Part shown: positions 1-10,674 of the stretch, one piece after another | How the letters are laid out: each line of letters begins with the position of its first letter | Numbering within the stretch: position 1 is the first letter of the stretch | Assembly (NCBI GenBank): GCA_943371025.1 | Contig: CALRTC020000005.1 | Location: forward strand, 1 to 64,000 | From: Niveispirillum sp943371025 | GTDB lineage: Bacteria > Pseudomonadota > Alphaproteobacteria > Azospirillales > Azospirillaceae | Direction: 5' to 3' | Length of the DNA stretch: 64,000 nt | Made by a program: the position numbers and the translations under genes | The notes under the pieces: generated by a model | Told to the model about the DNA's origin: nothing | The model's input: the letters and a program-made list of their open reading frames with translations, nothing else | Database searches by the model: none

Positions 1-3000
1 GTCACCCCGCTGATCACGTCGCCATTGACCAGACCCGCACTGGTATAGCCCGTCAGGCTGACAGAATTGCCATAGGTCTTGGTCGCCCCCGACGCCGTGA
101 TGGTCAGGGCGGCCGGGTTCACCGTCAGGGTGCCATTGGCGTAGGTGATCGAATAGTTCGACAGGCCCGTGCCCGACGCACCCGACGCGCTGATCGTGTA
201 GCTGCCGGCATTGGCGGCCGTGCCCGTGCCGCTGCTGGCCAGGGTCACGCCGCTGATCACGTCGCCATTGACCAGACCCGCACTGGTATAGCCGGTCAGG
301 CTGACGGCGTTGCCATAGGTCTTGGTCACCCCTGATGCCGTGATGGTCAGGGCGGCCGGGTTCACCGTCAGCGTGCCATTGGCATAGGTGATCGAATAGT
401 TCGACAGGCCCGTGCCCGACGCACCCGACGCGCTGATCGTGTAGCTGCCGGCATTGGCGGCCGTGCCCGTGCCGCTGCTGGCCAGCGTCACGCCGCTGAT
501 CACGTCGCCATTGACCAGACCCGCACTGGTGTAGCCGGTCAGGCTGACAGAATTGCCATAGGTCTTGGTCACCCCTGATACCGTGATGGTCAGGGCGGCC
601 GGGTTCACCGTCAGCGTGCCATTCGCATAGGTGATCGAATAGTTCGACAGGCCGGTCCCCGTGGCCGCACTGCCGCTGATTGTGTAGCTGCCGACCGACG
701 CCGCCGTGCCGGCACCGCTGCTGCTTAGGCTGACGGCGCTGATGCTGTCGCTGTTCAGCAGCCCGCTGCTGGTATAGCCCGTCAGGCTGGCGCTGGTGCC
801 ATAGGTCTTGGTGGCGCCACTGGCGGTGATGGTCAGCGCTGCCGGGTTCACCGTCAGCGTGCCATTGGCATAGGTGATGGAATAGTTCGACAGGCCCGTG
901 CCCGAAGCACCCGACGCGCTGATCGTGTAGCTGCCGGCATTGGCGGCCGTGCCCGTGCCGCTGCTGGCCAGGGTCACACCGCTGATCACGTCACCATTGA
1001 CCAGACCCGCACTGGTATAGCCGGTCAGGCTGACAGAATTGCCATAGGTCTTGGTGGCGCCACTGGCCGTGATGGTCAGGGCGGCCGGGTTCACCGTCAG
1101 GGTACCCTCGGCATAGGTGATCGAATAGTTCGACAGCCCCGTGCCCGAAGCACCCGACGCACTGATCGTGTAGCTGCCCACCGTTGCCGCCGTGCCGGTA
1201 CCACCGCTGGGCGTCAGGGTCACACCGCTGATCACGTCGCCATTGACCAGACCCGCACTGGTATAGCCCGTCAGGCTGACAGAATTGCCATAGGTCTTGG
1301 TCGCCCCGCTGGCCGTGATGGTCAGGGCGGCCGGGTTCACCGTCAGCGTGCCCTCGGCATAGGTGATGGAATAGTTCGACAGCCCCGTGCCCGAAGCACC
1401 CGACGCGCTGATCGTGTAGCTGCCGACGCTGGCGGTGGTGCCGCTGCCCGTGGAGGCCAGGGTCACACCGCTGATCACGTCACCATTGACCAGACCCGCA
1501 CTGGTATAGCCGGTCAGGCTGACAGAATTGCCATAGGTCTTGGTGGCGCCACTGGCCGTGATGGTCAGGGCGGCCGGGTTCACCGTCAGCGTGCCCTCGG
1601 CATAGGTGATCGAATAGTTCGATAGCCCGGTGCCCGAAGCGCCGGACGCGCTGATCGTGTAGCTGCCGACGCTGGCGGTGGTGCCGCTGCCCGTGGAGGA
1701 CAGGGTCACGCCGCTGATCACGTCGCCATTGACCAGACCCGCACTGGTATAGCCGGTCAGGCTGACGGCGTTGCCATAGGTCTTGGTCGCCCCCGACGCC
1801 GTGATGGTCAGCGCGGCCGGGTTCACCGTCAGCGTGCCCTCGGCATAGGTGATCGAATAGTTCGACAGGCCCGTGCCCGATGCACCCGACGCGCTGATCG
1901 TATAGCTGCCGGCATTGGCGGCCGTGCCCGTGCCGCTGCTGGCCAGCGTCACCCCGCTGATCACGTCGCCATTGACCAGACCCGCACTGGTATAGCCGGT
2001 CAGGCTGACAGAATTGCCATAGGTCTTGGTCACCCCTGATGCCGTGATGGTCAGGGCAGCCGGGTTCACCGTCAGGGTGCCCTCGGCATAGGTGATCGAA
2101 TAGTTCGACAGGCCCGTGCCCGAAGCACCCGACGCGCTGATCGTGTAGCTGCCCACCGTTGCCGCCGTGCCGGTACCACCGCTGGGCGTCAGGGTCACAC
2201 CGCTGATCACATCGCCATTGACCAGACCCGCACTGGTGTAGCCCGTCAGGCTGATGCTGGTGCCATAGGTCTTGGTCGCTCCCGCCGCACCGATGGTCAG
2301 GGCGGCCGGGTTCACCGTCAGCGTGCCATTGGCATAGGTGATGGAGTAGTTCGACAGGCCGGTCCCTGTGGCCGCACTGCCGCTGATCGTGTAGCTGCCG
2401 ACCGACGCCGCCGTACCGCCACCGCTGCTGGACAGGCTGACGGCGCTGATGCTGTCGCTGTTCAGCAGCCCGCTGCTGGTGAAGCCCGTCAGGCTGGCGC
2501 TGGTGCCATAGGTCTTGGTGGCGCCGCTGGCCGTGATGGTCAGGGCGGCCGGGTTCACCGTCAGCGTGCCGTCGGCATAGGTGATCGAATAGTTCGACAG
2601 GCCGCCGCCCGACGCGTCCGCCGCAGTGATGGTATAGCTGCCGGCCGCTGCTGCCGTGCCCGCGCCCGTGCTGGACAGCTGCACCGACACGATGGTGTCG
2701 CCCAGGATCAGTCCGTCACTGCTGTAGCTGGCCAGGGTGGCGACGTCGCCATAGGTCTTGGTGGCGCCCGACGCCGTGATGGTCAGCGCCTTGGGGTTCA
2801 CCGTCAGGGTGCCGTCGGCATAGGTGATGGAATAGTTCGACAGGCCCGTACCCGAAGCGCCCGAGGCGCTGATCGTGTAGCTGCCGGCGAAGGAGGCGGT
2901 GCCCGTGCCGCTGCTGGCCAGCGTCACGCCGCTGATCACGTCGCCATTGACCAGACCCGCACTGGTATAGCCGGTCAGACTCAGGCTGTTACCATAGGTC

Positions 3001-4530
3001 TTGGTGGCGCCACTGGCCGTGATGGTCAGGGCGGCCGGGTTCACCGTCAGCGTGCCATCGGCATAGGTGATGGAATAGTTCGACAGGCCCGTGCCCGAGG
3101 CGCCGGCGGCACTGATCGTGTAGCTGCCGACCGTCGCCGCCGTACCGCTGCCCGTGGAGGACAGGGTCACGCCGCTGATCACGTCGCCATTGACCAGACC
3201 CAGGCTGGTGAAGCCCGTCAGGCTGGCGCTGGTGCCATAGGTCTTGGTGGCACCGCTGGCCGTGATGGTCAGGGCGCGCGGGTTCACCGTCAGCGTGCCG
3301 TCGGCATAGGTGATGGAATAGTTCGACAGGCCCGTACCATCGGCGCCCGATGCGCTGACCGTATAGCTGCCGGCCGACGCCGCCGTGCCCGTGCCCGTGC
3401 TGGTCAGGGTCAGGCTGTCGATGCTGTCGCTGTTGACCAGCCCGCTGCTGGAGAAGGCGTAAAGGCTGACACTGTCGCCATAGGTCTTGGTGACGCCGCT
3501 GGCGGTGATGGTCAGGCCCGCCTGGCCCACCGTCATCGTGCCCTGGACATAGCTGATCGAATAGTTGGTCAGGCCCGTGCCTGCGGCATCGGTAGCGACA
3601 ATGGCATAGGTGCCGGTCCCCGCCGTCACCGTTGACCCGCCGCTGGACAGGGTCACGCTGTCGATCGCGTCGCCATTGACCAGGCCGCTGCTGGTGAAGC
3701 CCGTCAACGTCGGGCTGGTGCCATAGGTCTTGCTGACGCCGGACGCGGTGACGGTCAGCGCCTTGGGGTCCACCACCAGATTGCCGCTGACATAGTCGAC
3801 CGAATAGTTGGACAGGCCCGTGCCCGTCGCGCCGGAGACGCTGATCGTATAGGTCCCGGCCGCCGCCGCCGTGCCCGTGCCACCTGTGGGCGTCAGGGTG
3901 ACCCCGTCCAGGATGTCGCCATTGACCAGACCCGTGCTGGTATAGGCCGACACGGTGGTGGCATTGCCATAGGTCTTGGTGACGTTGGTCGCATTGATGG
4001 TCAGCGTCGCCGGGCTTACCACCAGCGTGCCGTCGACATAGCTGATCGAATAGTTCGACAGGGTGGAGCCGGTGGCCCCCGACGCGACGATCGTATAGCT
4101 GCCGACACTGTCGGCCGTCCCCGTCCCGCCGCTGGGCGTCAGCGTGACGCCAGTGAGGCTCTCACCGTTGACCAGACCGGAACTGGTATAGCCGGTGATG
4201 CTGATGCTGTTGCCATAGGTCTTGGTGACACCGCTGGCCGTGATGGTCAGCGCCGCCGGCGTCACCACCAGGCTGCCCATGACATAGGTGATGGAATAGT
4301 TGGACAGGCCCGTGCCCGAGGCACCCGACGCCGAGATCGTATAGGTCCCGGCCGACGAGGTCAGCACCGTGCCCGTACTGAACAGCGTCAGGCTGTCGAT
4401 GCTGTCGCCCGTCACCAGGCCCGAGGTCGTATAGCCGGTCAGCACCGCGCCGGCCCCGTACGATACCGTCGTGTTGCTGGCCGTGATGGTCAGGGCGGCG
4501 GGGACGATGGTAGCCCCGCCCGAATAGGCG
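1..4530 (-). repeat. Tandem 243-bp repeat array encoding MBG domains
   Basis: About 19 direct repeats with a period of 243 bp (occasionally 246), anchored by the invariant CATAGGTCTTGGT on the plus strand at 71, 314, 557, 800, 1043, 1289 and onward. Neighbouring units near the left edge look well above 90% identical by eye, while units beyond about 3400 are more diverged. A distinctive unit ending near 800 recurs near 2507 (1,707 bp apart, seven units), so there is higher-order structure. Copy number is probably unstable through recombination. Confidence 0.92.
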
Positions 4531-7500
4531 AACTGGTATAGCGATCCGTCGCTGAAGGAAGCCCCGCTGCCATTCAGGCTATAGGCTGAACCACTGCTGG
4601 AAACTGACCAGACGATACCGGTCAGGTTGCCGGACTGGTCCCGGCCCACATGGTCAGAGGCGGAAATCAGGGTGCCGCTGACCGTGCCGCCATAGGTGCC
4701 GACACCCGTGCCGACAATGCTGACATAGGGCAGGGCCTTCAGCATGGGATAGGGGCTGCCGGCCACCCAGGTGCTGGTGCCGAACACAGACTGCGCAATG
4801 GGGCCGTTGCTGAACCATTCGGCCGTGGAAAGCCCGGCAACAGTACCGGATGTCGAAATGCTGTTGTAGCCCACCGTCAAGCCGGATTTGGTCACATCCC
4901 AGAAACTGTCGATGAGAATGGCAGTAACACCGGACCCCGCCCCGACCAGCCCGCCGACAAAGCTCGCCCCCGACCCCAAAGTGATGCTGTTGGCGGCATA
5001 GGACGCGGAAATGGTGCTGCCGTTGTTAAGCCCGACAAGCCCGCCGATGGAGATGGCACTGGTCCCGATCGACAAATCCACGGTGCTGTAGGCATTGCTG
5101 ATGCTCCCACCGGCAGTCAGCAGTCCCACCAGTCCGCCGACCCGAATCGATCCGTCACCGCTGGTGATGGAGCCTGTGGCATAGACACCATAAATCGACC
5201 CTACCGAATGTTGGCCAACTAGGCCGCCAATAAATTGGCCTCTGCCATTGATCTGCACCGTTACATGGGCGGCGCTGTTATTGATCCGGCCAGAATTCAG
5301 GCCGATCAGGCCACCGGAATTGGAAGCCGTCCCGGTCAGATCAAGGGTACCGGCAACATAGACATTGCTGACGGTGCCTTGGTTCTGCCCGGCGAACAGG
5401 CCGACCTGGGACACGCCGGAAATGGTGGTGACGCGGGCATTGCTGAGGGTCAGGTTGCTGACCTGTCCAGTGGGGCTGATCAGGGAGAACAGCCCCAGAT
5501 TATGGGATGCGCCATTGCCGATGGTCATGCCGGAAACGACATAACCGCCCCCGTTCAATGTGCCGGCGAAAGCGGTGGGCGAGGTGTTGCTGCCGGTGGT
5601 GTTGAACCCGATCGGCACCCAGCCATTGGAGGACCACAGGCTGCCCGTCTGGGTCAGCTCGGTCATGGTGATGTTGGCAACAATATCGTACCGGGCATTC
5701 GGATCCAGGCTGATCAGCTGCAACTGGTGGGCATTGCTGATGGTCTTGGAATATTCAGACCGCAGGAACGGCCGCGTATAGCCCTCGACCATGTACCAGG
5801 TTTTGATCAGATCCAGCCCGGTATAGGTGGCACTGGCATAGGCCGCCGTGCCGCTGACATCGGTAATGGTGGCCGTACCATTGCCCAGGGCAGCGGCCTG
5901 GCCACTGCTGCTGCTGTCCCAATAGGCGGACAGGATGGTGCCGCCGGCATGGTCGCCCACCAGCCCGCCAACGGATATTCCGCCCGCCCCGACCGTGATC
6001 GGACCACTGGCATAGGCGGCGGAAATCCAGCCCGTATTATAACCGACCAGCCCGCCGATGGCGTGGCTGGCACTGGCGCCCACCGTGACGGCGACGGTGG
6101 AATAGGCGTTGGTGATGCTGCCGCTGTTGGTCCCGAACAGACCGCCGACGCTTGCCCAGCCATCGCCGACCGTCAGCACGCCCGTCGCATAGACATTGCT
6201 GACGGTGCCGGCATTGATGCCGGCCAGGACGCCGATGGCGGTACCGCTGCTGCCCATGTTGGTGACAGTGGCATTGTTGACGCCCAGATTCTGCACCAAG
6301 GCGCCACTGTCGATCTGCGCGAACAGACCGCCGGCAGGATTGCTCAGCGTGTCGACGCGCGAGGACAGGCCGTTGATGGCATAGCCCTGGCCGTTGAACG
6401 TGCCGGTGAAGGCGCTGCTGACCGAAGCGGAGGTGACGCCGATGGGCACAAAGCCGCTGCTGGTCTTCCAGACGCCGGACGCGCTGGACAGTTCCGCCAT
6501 GTTGATGTTGCCGCCCAGCACATAGGTGCCGGAAAGATCCATCGTGACCAGCTGCAGCTGGTGGGCATTGCCGATGGTGGTGCTGTATTCGGCGCGCAGG
6601 ATGGGCCGGGTGAAGCCTTCCAGCAGATACCAGCTGCTGCTGAAATTAAAACTGGCATAGGTGGCGCTGCTATACGCATCGCCGCTGGTGAAACCGGTGA
6701 CGTTCGTCGTGCTGCCGCTGTCGGCCCCCACCCCTGCCGTCTGGCCTGTGTTGGTCTGATCCCAATAGGCGCTGGAGATGACGCTGCTGCTGGCCCCCAC
6801 CAGCCCGGCGACATTGCTGGAGCTGGACCCGGCCACCACGCTGCCGGTGGCATAGACATTGGCCAGCGTGCCCAGATTGTTGCCGGCAAAACCGGCCACG
6901 TTGGTGCCGGCGCCGGCAACCGACACCGCCCCCAAGGCATAGGCATTGGCAATCGTGCCGGCATTGCGACCGACCAGCCCGCCGATATCCTGCGCCCCGC
7001 TGCCAGCCCACACCGTGGCGCTGGCATAGGAATTGGTGACAATCCCATCATTGCGGCCCAACAGCCCGCCGACCATCTGCGCCGCCGATCCGGCCGTGAC
7101 GGTGCCGGTGGCATAGGAGCTGTCGATGGTGCCCGTGTTGGAGCCGACCATGCCACCGGCATAGCTGGCGCTGACCAGGGCCGTGACACCACCATTGGCC
7201 GCCACCGCGCTGATCAGGCCCTGGTTCACCCCGGCCAGCAGACCCAGATAATCCCCCCCGCCGGTGATGGACCCGCCCGTCAGGGTGAGGTTGGAAACCG
7301 AACCGGTGGTGCCGATGGTGCTGAACAGGCCCAGGCTGCCCGACGTCGTGCTGCTCAGCGTCAGGTCACGGATACTATTGCCCTGACCATCCAGCGTGCC
7401 GGAAAACGCGATGGGCACGAAACCGCTGGCCCACAGGTCCGTCTGGCCGGTCAGCCCCGCCAGCGTGATATTGCCACCCAACACATACGTGCCTGACGGG

Positions 7501-10500
7501 TTGACGGCGATCGCCTGCAACTGGTGGGCATTGACGATGGTCGCCTTATTCTCCGACCGCAGGAATGGCCGCGTTGCCCCCTCCACCATGTACCAGACGG
7601 AGGTGAAATCGAAATCGCTGTAGGAGGCAGAGGAATAGGCCGCCGTACCGCTGATCCCGGTGGCGGAGAAGCTGCCGGAGACACTGGTGCCATAGCCCAC
7701 GGTGCGGCCCGTGGTGCTGATGTCCCAGTAACTGGTGGTCACCGTGCCACTGGTCATCCTGCCGATCAGGCCACCGACGCTGACACCAGCCACCGACGCG
7801 ACAGAGCCGCCAGCCCAGCTATTCGCGACCGTGGGCACCACCGTGCCGCTGATAAGGACTTCGCCGACCAGACCGCCAACGCCATTGGCCCCGGCCAACG
7901 CCGTCACGCCACCGGTCGCATAGCTGCCGCTGACCAAGGAGCCATTGGCACGCCCGACAAGGCCGCCAATATCGGTGGTGACGGACCCGCCAGAGACCAG
8001 TCCGGTGGCATAGCTGCCCAGGACCGATGAGGATGTCGTGTTAAACGCCTCCGCCGACCCGACCAGCCCGCCGACATTGGTGGCCGACCGCCCGACCGAG
8101 ACGGCGCCGGTGGCAAAGCTGCCGACGACCGCACCATTCTGCATCTGTCCGACCAGCCCGCCGACATTGGTGGCAGCGGCAGCGGTCGCAGTGGCGTTGC
8201 CGACCGTCACGTTGCCGCTGGCATAGCTGTTGATGATATGGGCGGTGGGGGAACCGCTGACGGACTGTGAATTGACACCGACCAGGCCGCCGACATGCTG
8301 GTTGCCGGTACCGCCGATGCTGATGCTGCCGGTGGCATAGCTGTCGCGGATCGTGCCCGAATTTACCCCAACCAGGCCGCCAATGCGAAGCGACGCATTG
8401 GCCAGCGTGATATTGACCGCGGCATAGGTGCCGCTGATGGTGCCGCCGACGACGCCGCCCACCAATCCGCCAATAGTCTGGCCTGAACTGTTGCTGCTGG
8501 TGATTGTGCCAATGGCATAGGAACTGAACAGGCTCAGCGTCGATGTCTCACCCAGAAGCCCGCCGATGCGTATGTTGCCAGTGAACAGGGTTATGTTGGC
8601 GTTGGCATAGCTGTCGCTGATATAGGGACTGGCCGTGGCCCGGCCCGCCAAACCACCCAGCGCGGTTACGGCCGTACCGGTCGTGATGGCGACATTGGTA
8701 TGGCTGCTGAGGATGGTGCCGCCATTCATCACCCCGACCAGCCCGCCCAGGCCGGTGGTGCGCGACGCCGTGATGGTGCCGCTGCCAGAACTGTTGAATA
8801 CCGTGCCGGACAATTGCCCGGACAGGAAACCCCAGCCGGTCGTGGCGGTCGTTGGCAAGCCGGTGTTGATGGTGCCGTTCGTCAGCAAAAGATTGGCAAC
8901 CGATCCGGTGCTGCCGATGGAGCTGAACAGCCCGATGCTGTGTGACCCGGTCTGGTTGAGGGTCAGTCCGCTGATCGTATGGCCCAACCCCTCGAATGTT
9001 CCGGCAAAGACAGTGGGGCTGGTGTTGTTGCTGGCCGTGTTGAACCCGATCGGCGTCCAAGCACCACTCAGCGTCAGGTTCTGTGCCAGGGCATAGGAAC
9101 CGGCGGCCGTGATGCTGCTCAACTGCGCCGCCGACGTGACCATCTGATAGGTCGTGCCGTTGATGGCCAAGCCGGTGGTCAGGTCCACCGTGGCGTTGGC
9201 GGCAAAACGACCGCCGCTGCCACCATTGTTGGTGACCACCGACAGGCTGCTGCCGGACAGGGCGGAATTGACAGTAACGCCGCGATAGGCGTCCAGCGTC
9301 AGGCTGTTGGCCGACGTCCAGGTGATGCCGGCATTGACGAAGATATCGCCGTTGCCGCTGGCACTGGTGGTGCCGCCGGCCGTGACGCCTGTGTAACCGA
9401 CGCTGCCGCTGGTGGTCTGCAGCGTGACATTGCCCGACGCCAGCCCCGTCTGCACAGCCGTGGCCAGCGAGGAATTGACAGTCAGGTCATAGGGGTCCAG
9501 CAGCCAGTTGCCGCCCTTGCCCCTGGCGGCGCCGATATCGACATGCAGGGCGCCGATGGACAATTGCCCGCCCGACGTCTCGACAAAGCCGCCATCGCCC
9601 CAAAGGCTACCACCGCGCGACAGGATCACGCCATGGTAGGTGCTTTCTTTGCTGTTGGCCGTGACCGATCCGCCCCTGCCACTGTCCTTGGCCGATACGT
9701 CGATGCGGCTGTCGGCATCCATGGTCAGCGACGTCGTGTCGGCATGGCCGATCACGACCGTGCCGCCGCCTGTGGCCCCCGTGGCGCTCAGCAGTGCACC
9801 TTCCAGGGTGATCGGGCCGCTGCCGTCCAGAACCAGCGTACCGCCCTTGTCGGTCAGGCTGTCGGCCTCGATCACGCCGGTGGCCTTGATGACCCCGGCA
9901 TTGACCTTGTTCATGGCCTGGGCCGTCAGATAGACGGCACCGCCGCCCGTCTGGATGATGCCGCCCGCCGCGATTTCCGCGCGCAGCAGCGACGGATCCA
10001 CTTTCAACGGTGCGCCCCCGTCGGGCGTCAACGTCACCGCCTCGCCCGCCGCCAGCACGACGGAACCGACCTGGGCGCGGATCAGGCCCTGGTTGGTGAT
10101 CTGGGAGGCCAGCAGCGCCACCGACCCGCTGCGGGCATTGATGCTGCCGGCGTTGACGATGGCGGCATCCGACGTGCCGCGCGTGAAGGACAGATTGCCC
10201 TTCTCAAAATCCTCGTTGGCGATGTCCAGCGTGCTGGCCACCAGGCCGCCCACATCCAGCGTGGCCCCGCCGCCGAACACCACCCCGTTGGGATTGACCA
10301 GGATGACGGTGCCATTGGCGCGCATCGCGCCATCAATCAGTGACCGGTCACTCCCAACGACGCGGTTCAGCGTCATGGACCCGGCATTGGGCTGTTCGAA
10401 CGACACATAGGCGCCGGAACCGATATTGAACCGGTCCCAATTGATGATGGCCTTGTCCGTCGACTGGGTCACGGTCATCACCGTGCCGGCGGTGGCGATG

Positions 10501-10658
10501 CTGGCCGCACCCGCCTGTACCTGGCCGCCCGTGGGCAGGGTTCCCGGCGCCTGCTGTCCCCAGGCGGCCCCCGTCAGGCTGTAGACAACGGAAATGACCG
10601 CCGTGCAGCCCAGCAGGCGGGCGCGGATGGTGGTGTTGCGGGCGCGGTGCGTCGACAC
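1..10658 (-). CDS. Giant two-partner-secreted adhesin (TpsA, filamentous haemagglutinin type), 3' end outside window
   Basis: Secreted surface adhesin exported by the TpsB protein encoded just upstream. The reading frame starts at a GTG (10658-10656) preceded by AGGAACGGA, 16 bp after the tpsB stop, and stayed open wherever I translated it to the left edge (at least 3,552 codons). Order seen: signal-like segment (residues about 13-40), TPS/haemagglutination-activity domain (about 45-300, with INWDRFNIG and VNPNGVVFGGG), beta-helix-type sequence, a long GLUG-type region (about 530-1790, repeated GGLVG...S.YATG units), then MBG-type repeats (from about 2050) of 81-82 residues around the motif ALTITASG.TKTYG. 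At least 19 MBG units lie in 1-4530 and continue beyond the window. C-terminal part and stop are not visible. The many long plus-strand frames here are shadows. Confidence 0.9.
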   Translation of the reverse strand, partial: MSTHRARNTTIRARLLGCTAVISVVYSLTGAAWGQQAPGTLPTGGQVQAGAASIATAGTVMTVTQSTDKAIINWDRFNIGSGAYVSFEQPNAGSMTLNRVVGSDRSLIDGAMRANGTVILVNPNGVVFGGGATLDVGGLVASTLDIANEDFEKGNLSFTRGTSDAAIVNAGSINARSGSVALLASQITNQGLIRAQVGSVVLAAGEAVTLTPDGGAPLKVDPSLLRAEIAAGGIIQTGGGAVYLTAQAMNKVNAGVIKATGVIEADSLTDKGGTLVLDGSGPITLEGALLSATGATGGGTVVIGHADTTSLTMDADSRIDVSAKDSGRGGSVTANSKESTYHGVILSRGGSLWGDGGFVETSGGQLSIGALHVDIGAARGKGGNWLLDPYDLTVNSSLATAVQTGLASGNVTLQTTSGSVGYTGVTAGGTTSASGNGDIFVNAGITWTSANSLTLDAYRGVTVNSALSGSSLSVVTNNGGSGGRFAANATVDLTTGLAINGTTYQMVTSAAQLSSITAAGSYALAQNLTLSGAWTPIGFNTASNNTSPTVFAGTFEGLGHTISGLTLNQTGSHSIGLFSSIGSTGSVANLLLTNGTINTGLPTTATTGWGFLSGQLSGTVFNSSGSGTITASRTTGLGGLVGVMNGGTILSSHTNVAITTGTAVTALGGLAGRATASPYISDSYANANITLFTGNIRIGGLLGETSTLSLFSSYAIGTITSSNSSGQTIGGLVGGVVGGTISGTYAAVNITLANASLRIGGLVGVNSGTIRDSYATGSISIGGTGNQHVGGLVGVNSQSVSGSPTAHIINSYASGNVTVGNATATAAAATNVGGLVGQMQNGAVVGSFATGAVSVGRSATNVGGLVGSAEAFNTTSSSVLGSYATGLVSGGSVTTDIGGLVGRANGSLVSGSYATGGVTALAGANGVGGLVGEVLISGTVVPTVANSWAGGSVASVAGVSVGGLIGRMTSGTVTTSYWDISTTGRTVGYGTSVSGSFSATGISGTAAYSSASYSDFDFTSVWYMVEGATRPFLRSENKATIVNAHQLQAIAVNPSGTYVLGGNITLAGLTGQTDLWASGFVPIAFSGTLDGQGNSIRDLTLSSTTSGSLGLFSTIGTTGSVSNLTLTGGSITGGGDYLGLLAGVNQGLISAVAANGGVTALVSASYAGGMVGSNTGTIDSSYATGTVTAGSAAQMVGGLLGRNDGIVTNSYASATVWAGSGAQDIGGLVGRNAGTIANAYALGAVSVAGAGTNVAGFAGNNLGTLANVYATGSVVAGSSSSNVAGLVGASSSVISSAYWDQTNTGQTAGVGADSGSTTNVTGFTSGDAYSSATYASFNFSSSWYLLEGFTRPILRAEYSTTIGNAHQLQLVTMDLSGTYVLGGNINMAELSSASGVWKTSSGFVPIGVTSASVSSAFTGTFNGQGYAINGLSSRVDTLSNPAGGLFAQIDSGALVQNLGVNNATVTNMGSSGTAIGVLAGINAGTVSNVYATGVLTVGDGWASVGGLFGTNSGSITNAYSTVAVTVGASASHAIGGLVGYNTGWISAAYASGPITVGAGGISVGGLVGDHAGGTILSAYWDSSSSGQAAALGNGTATITDVSGTAAYASATYTGLDLIKTWYMVEGYTRPFLRSEYSKTISNAHQLQLISLDPNARYDIVANITMTELTQTGSLWSSNGWVPIGFNTTGSNTSPTAFAGTLNGGGYVVSGMTIGNGASHNLGLFSLISPTGQVSNLTLSNARVTTISGVSQVGLFAGQNQGTVSNVYVAGTLDLTGTASNSGGLIGLNSGRINNSAAHVTVQINGRGQFIGGLVGQHSVGSIYGVYATGSITSGDGSIRVGGLVGLLTAGGSISNAYSTVDLSIGTSAISIGGLVGLNNGSTISASYAANSITLGSGASFVGGLVGAGSGVTAILIDSFWDVTKSGLTVGYNSISTSGTVAGLSTAEWFSNGPIAQSVFGTSTWVAGSPYPMLKALPYVSIVGTGVGTYGGTVSGTLISASDHVGRDQSGNLTGIVWSVSSSGSAYSLNGSGASFSDGSLYQFAYSGGATIVPAALTITASNTTVSYGAGAVLTGYTTSGLVTGDSIDSLTLFSTGTVLTSSAGTYTISASGASGTGLSNYSITYVMGSLVVTPAALTITASGVTKTYGNSISITGYTSSGLVNGESLTGVTLTPSGGTGTADSVGSYTIVASGATGSTLSNYSISYVDGTLVVSPATLTINATNVTKTYGNATTVSAYTSTGLVNGDILDGVTLTPTGGTGTAAAAGTYTISVSGATGTGLSNYSVDYVSGNLVVDPKALTVTASGVSKTYGTSPTLTGFTSSGLVNGDAIDSVTLSSGGSTVTAGTGTYAIVATDAAGTGLTNYSISYVQGTMTVGQAGLTITASGVTKTYGDSVSLYAFSSSGLVNSDSIDSLTLTSTGTGTAASAGSYTVSASGADGTGLSNYSITYADGTLTVNPRALTITASGATKTYGTSASLTGFTSLGLVNGDVISGVTLSSTGSGTAATVGSYTISAAGASGTGLSNYSITYADGTLTVNPAALTITASGATKTYGNSLSLTGYTSAGLVNGDVISGVTLASSGTGTASFAGSYTISASGASGTGLSNYSITYADGTLTVNPKALTITASGATKTYGDVATLASYSSDGLILGDTIVSVQLSSTGAGTAAAAGSYTITAADASGGGLSNYSITYADGTLTVNPAALTITASGATKTYGTSASLTGFTSSGLLNSDSISAVSLSSSGGGTAASVGSYTISGSAATGTGLSNYSITYANGTLTVNPAALTIGAAGATKTYGTSISLTGYTSAGLVNGDVISGVTLTPSGGTGTAATVGSYTISASGASGTGLSNYSITYAEGTLTVNPAALTITASGVTKTYGNSVSLTGYTSAGLVNGDVISGVTLASSGTGTAANAGSYTISASGASGTGLSNYSITYAEGTLTVNPAALTITASGATKTYGNAVSLTGYTSAGLVNGDVISGVTLSSTGSGTTASVGSYTISASGASGTGLSNYSITYAEGTLTVNPAALTITASGATKTYGNSVSLTGYTSAGLVNGDVISGVTLASTGSGTTASVGSYTISASGASGTGLSNYSITYAEGTLTVNPAALTITASGATKTYGNSVSLTGYTSAGLVNGDVISGVTLTPSGGTGTAATVGSYTISASGASGTGLSNYSITYAEGTLTVNPAALTITASGATKTYGNSVSLTGYTSAGLVNGDVISGVTLASSGTGTAANAGSYTISASGASGTGLSNYSITYANGTLTVNPAALTITASGATKTYGTSASLTGYTSSGLLNSDSISAVSLSSSGAGTAASVGSYTISGSAATGTGLSNYSITYANGTLTVNPAALTITVSGVTKTYGNSVSLTGYTSAGLVNGDVISGVTLASSGTGTAANAGSYTISASGASGTGLSNYSITYANGTLTVNPAALTITASGVTKTYGNAVSLTGYTSAGLVNGDVISGVTLASSGTGTAANAGSYTISASGASGTGLSNYSITYANGTLTVNPAALTITASGATKTYGNSVSLTGYTSAGLVNGDVISGV

Positions 10659-10674
10659 TGGATTTCCGTTCCTG

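Noticed and set aside
1..4530. CRISPR array
   Set aside because: The 243-bp periodicity is tandem coding repeats without short repeats and unique spacers.
5235..7496. Very long plus-strand open frame (753 codons) opposite the adhesin, and similar ones at 4650-5222 and 8979-10343
   Set aside because: They are antisense shadows of the repetitive TpsA coding sequence. The translations are Gly/Ala/Asp-rich without domains, while the minus strand gives recognisable TPS, GLUG and MBG sequence.
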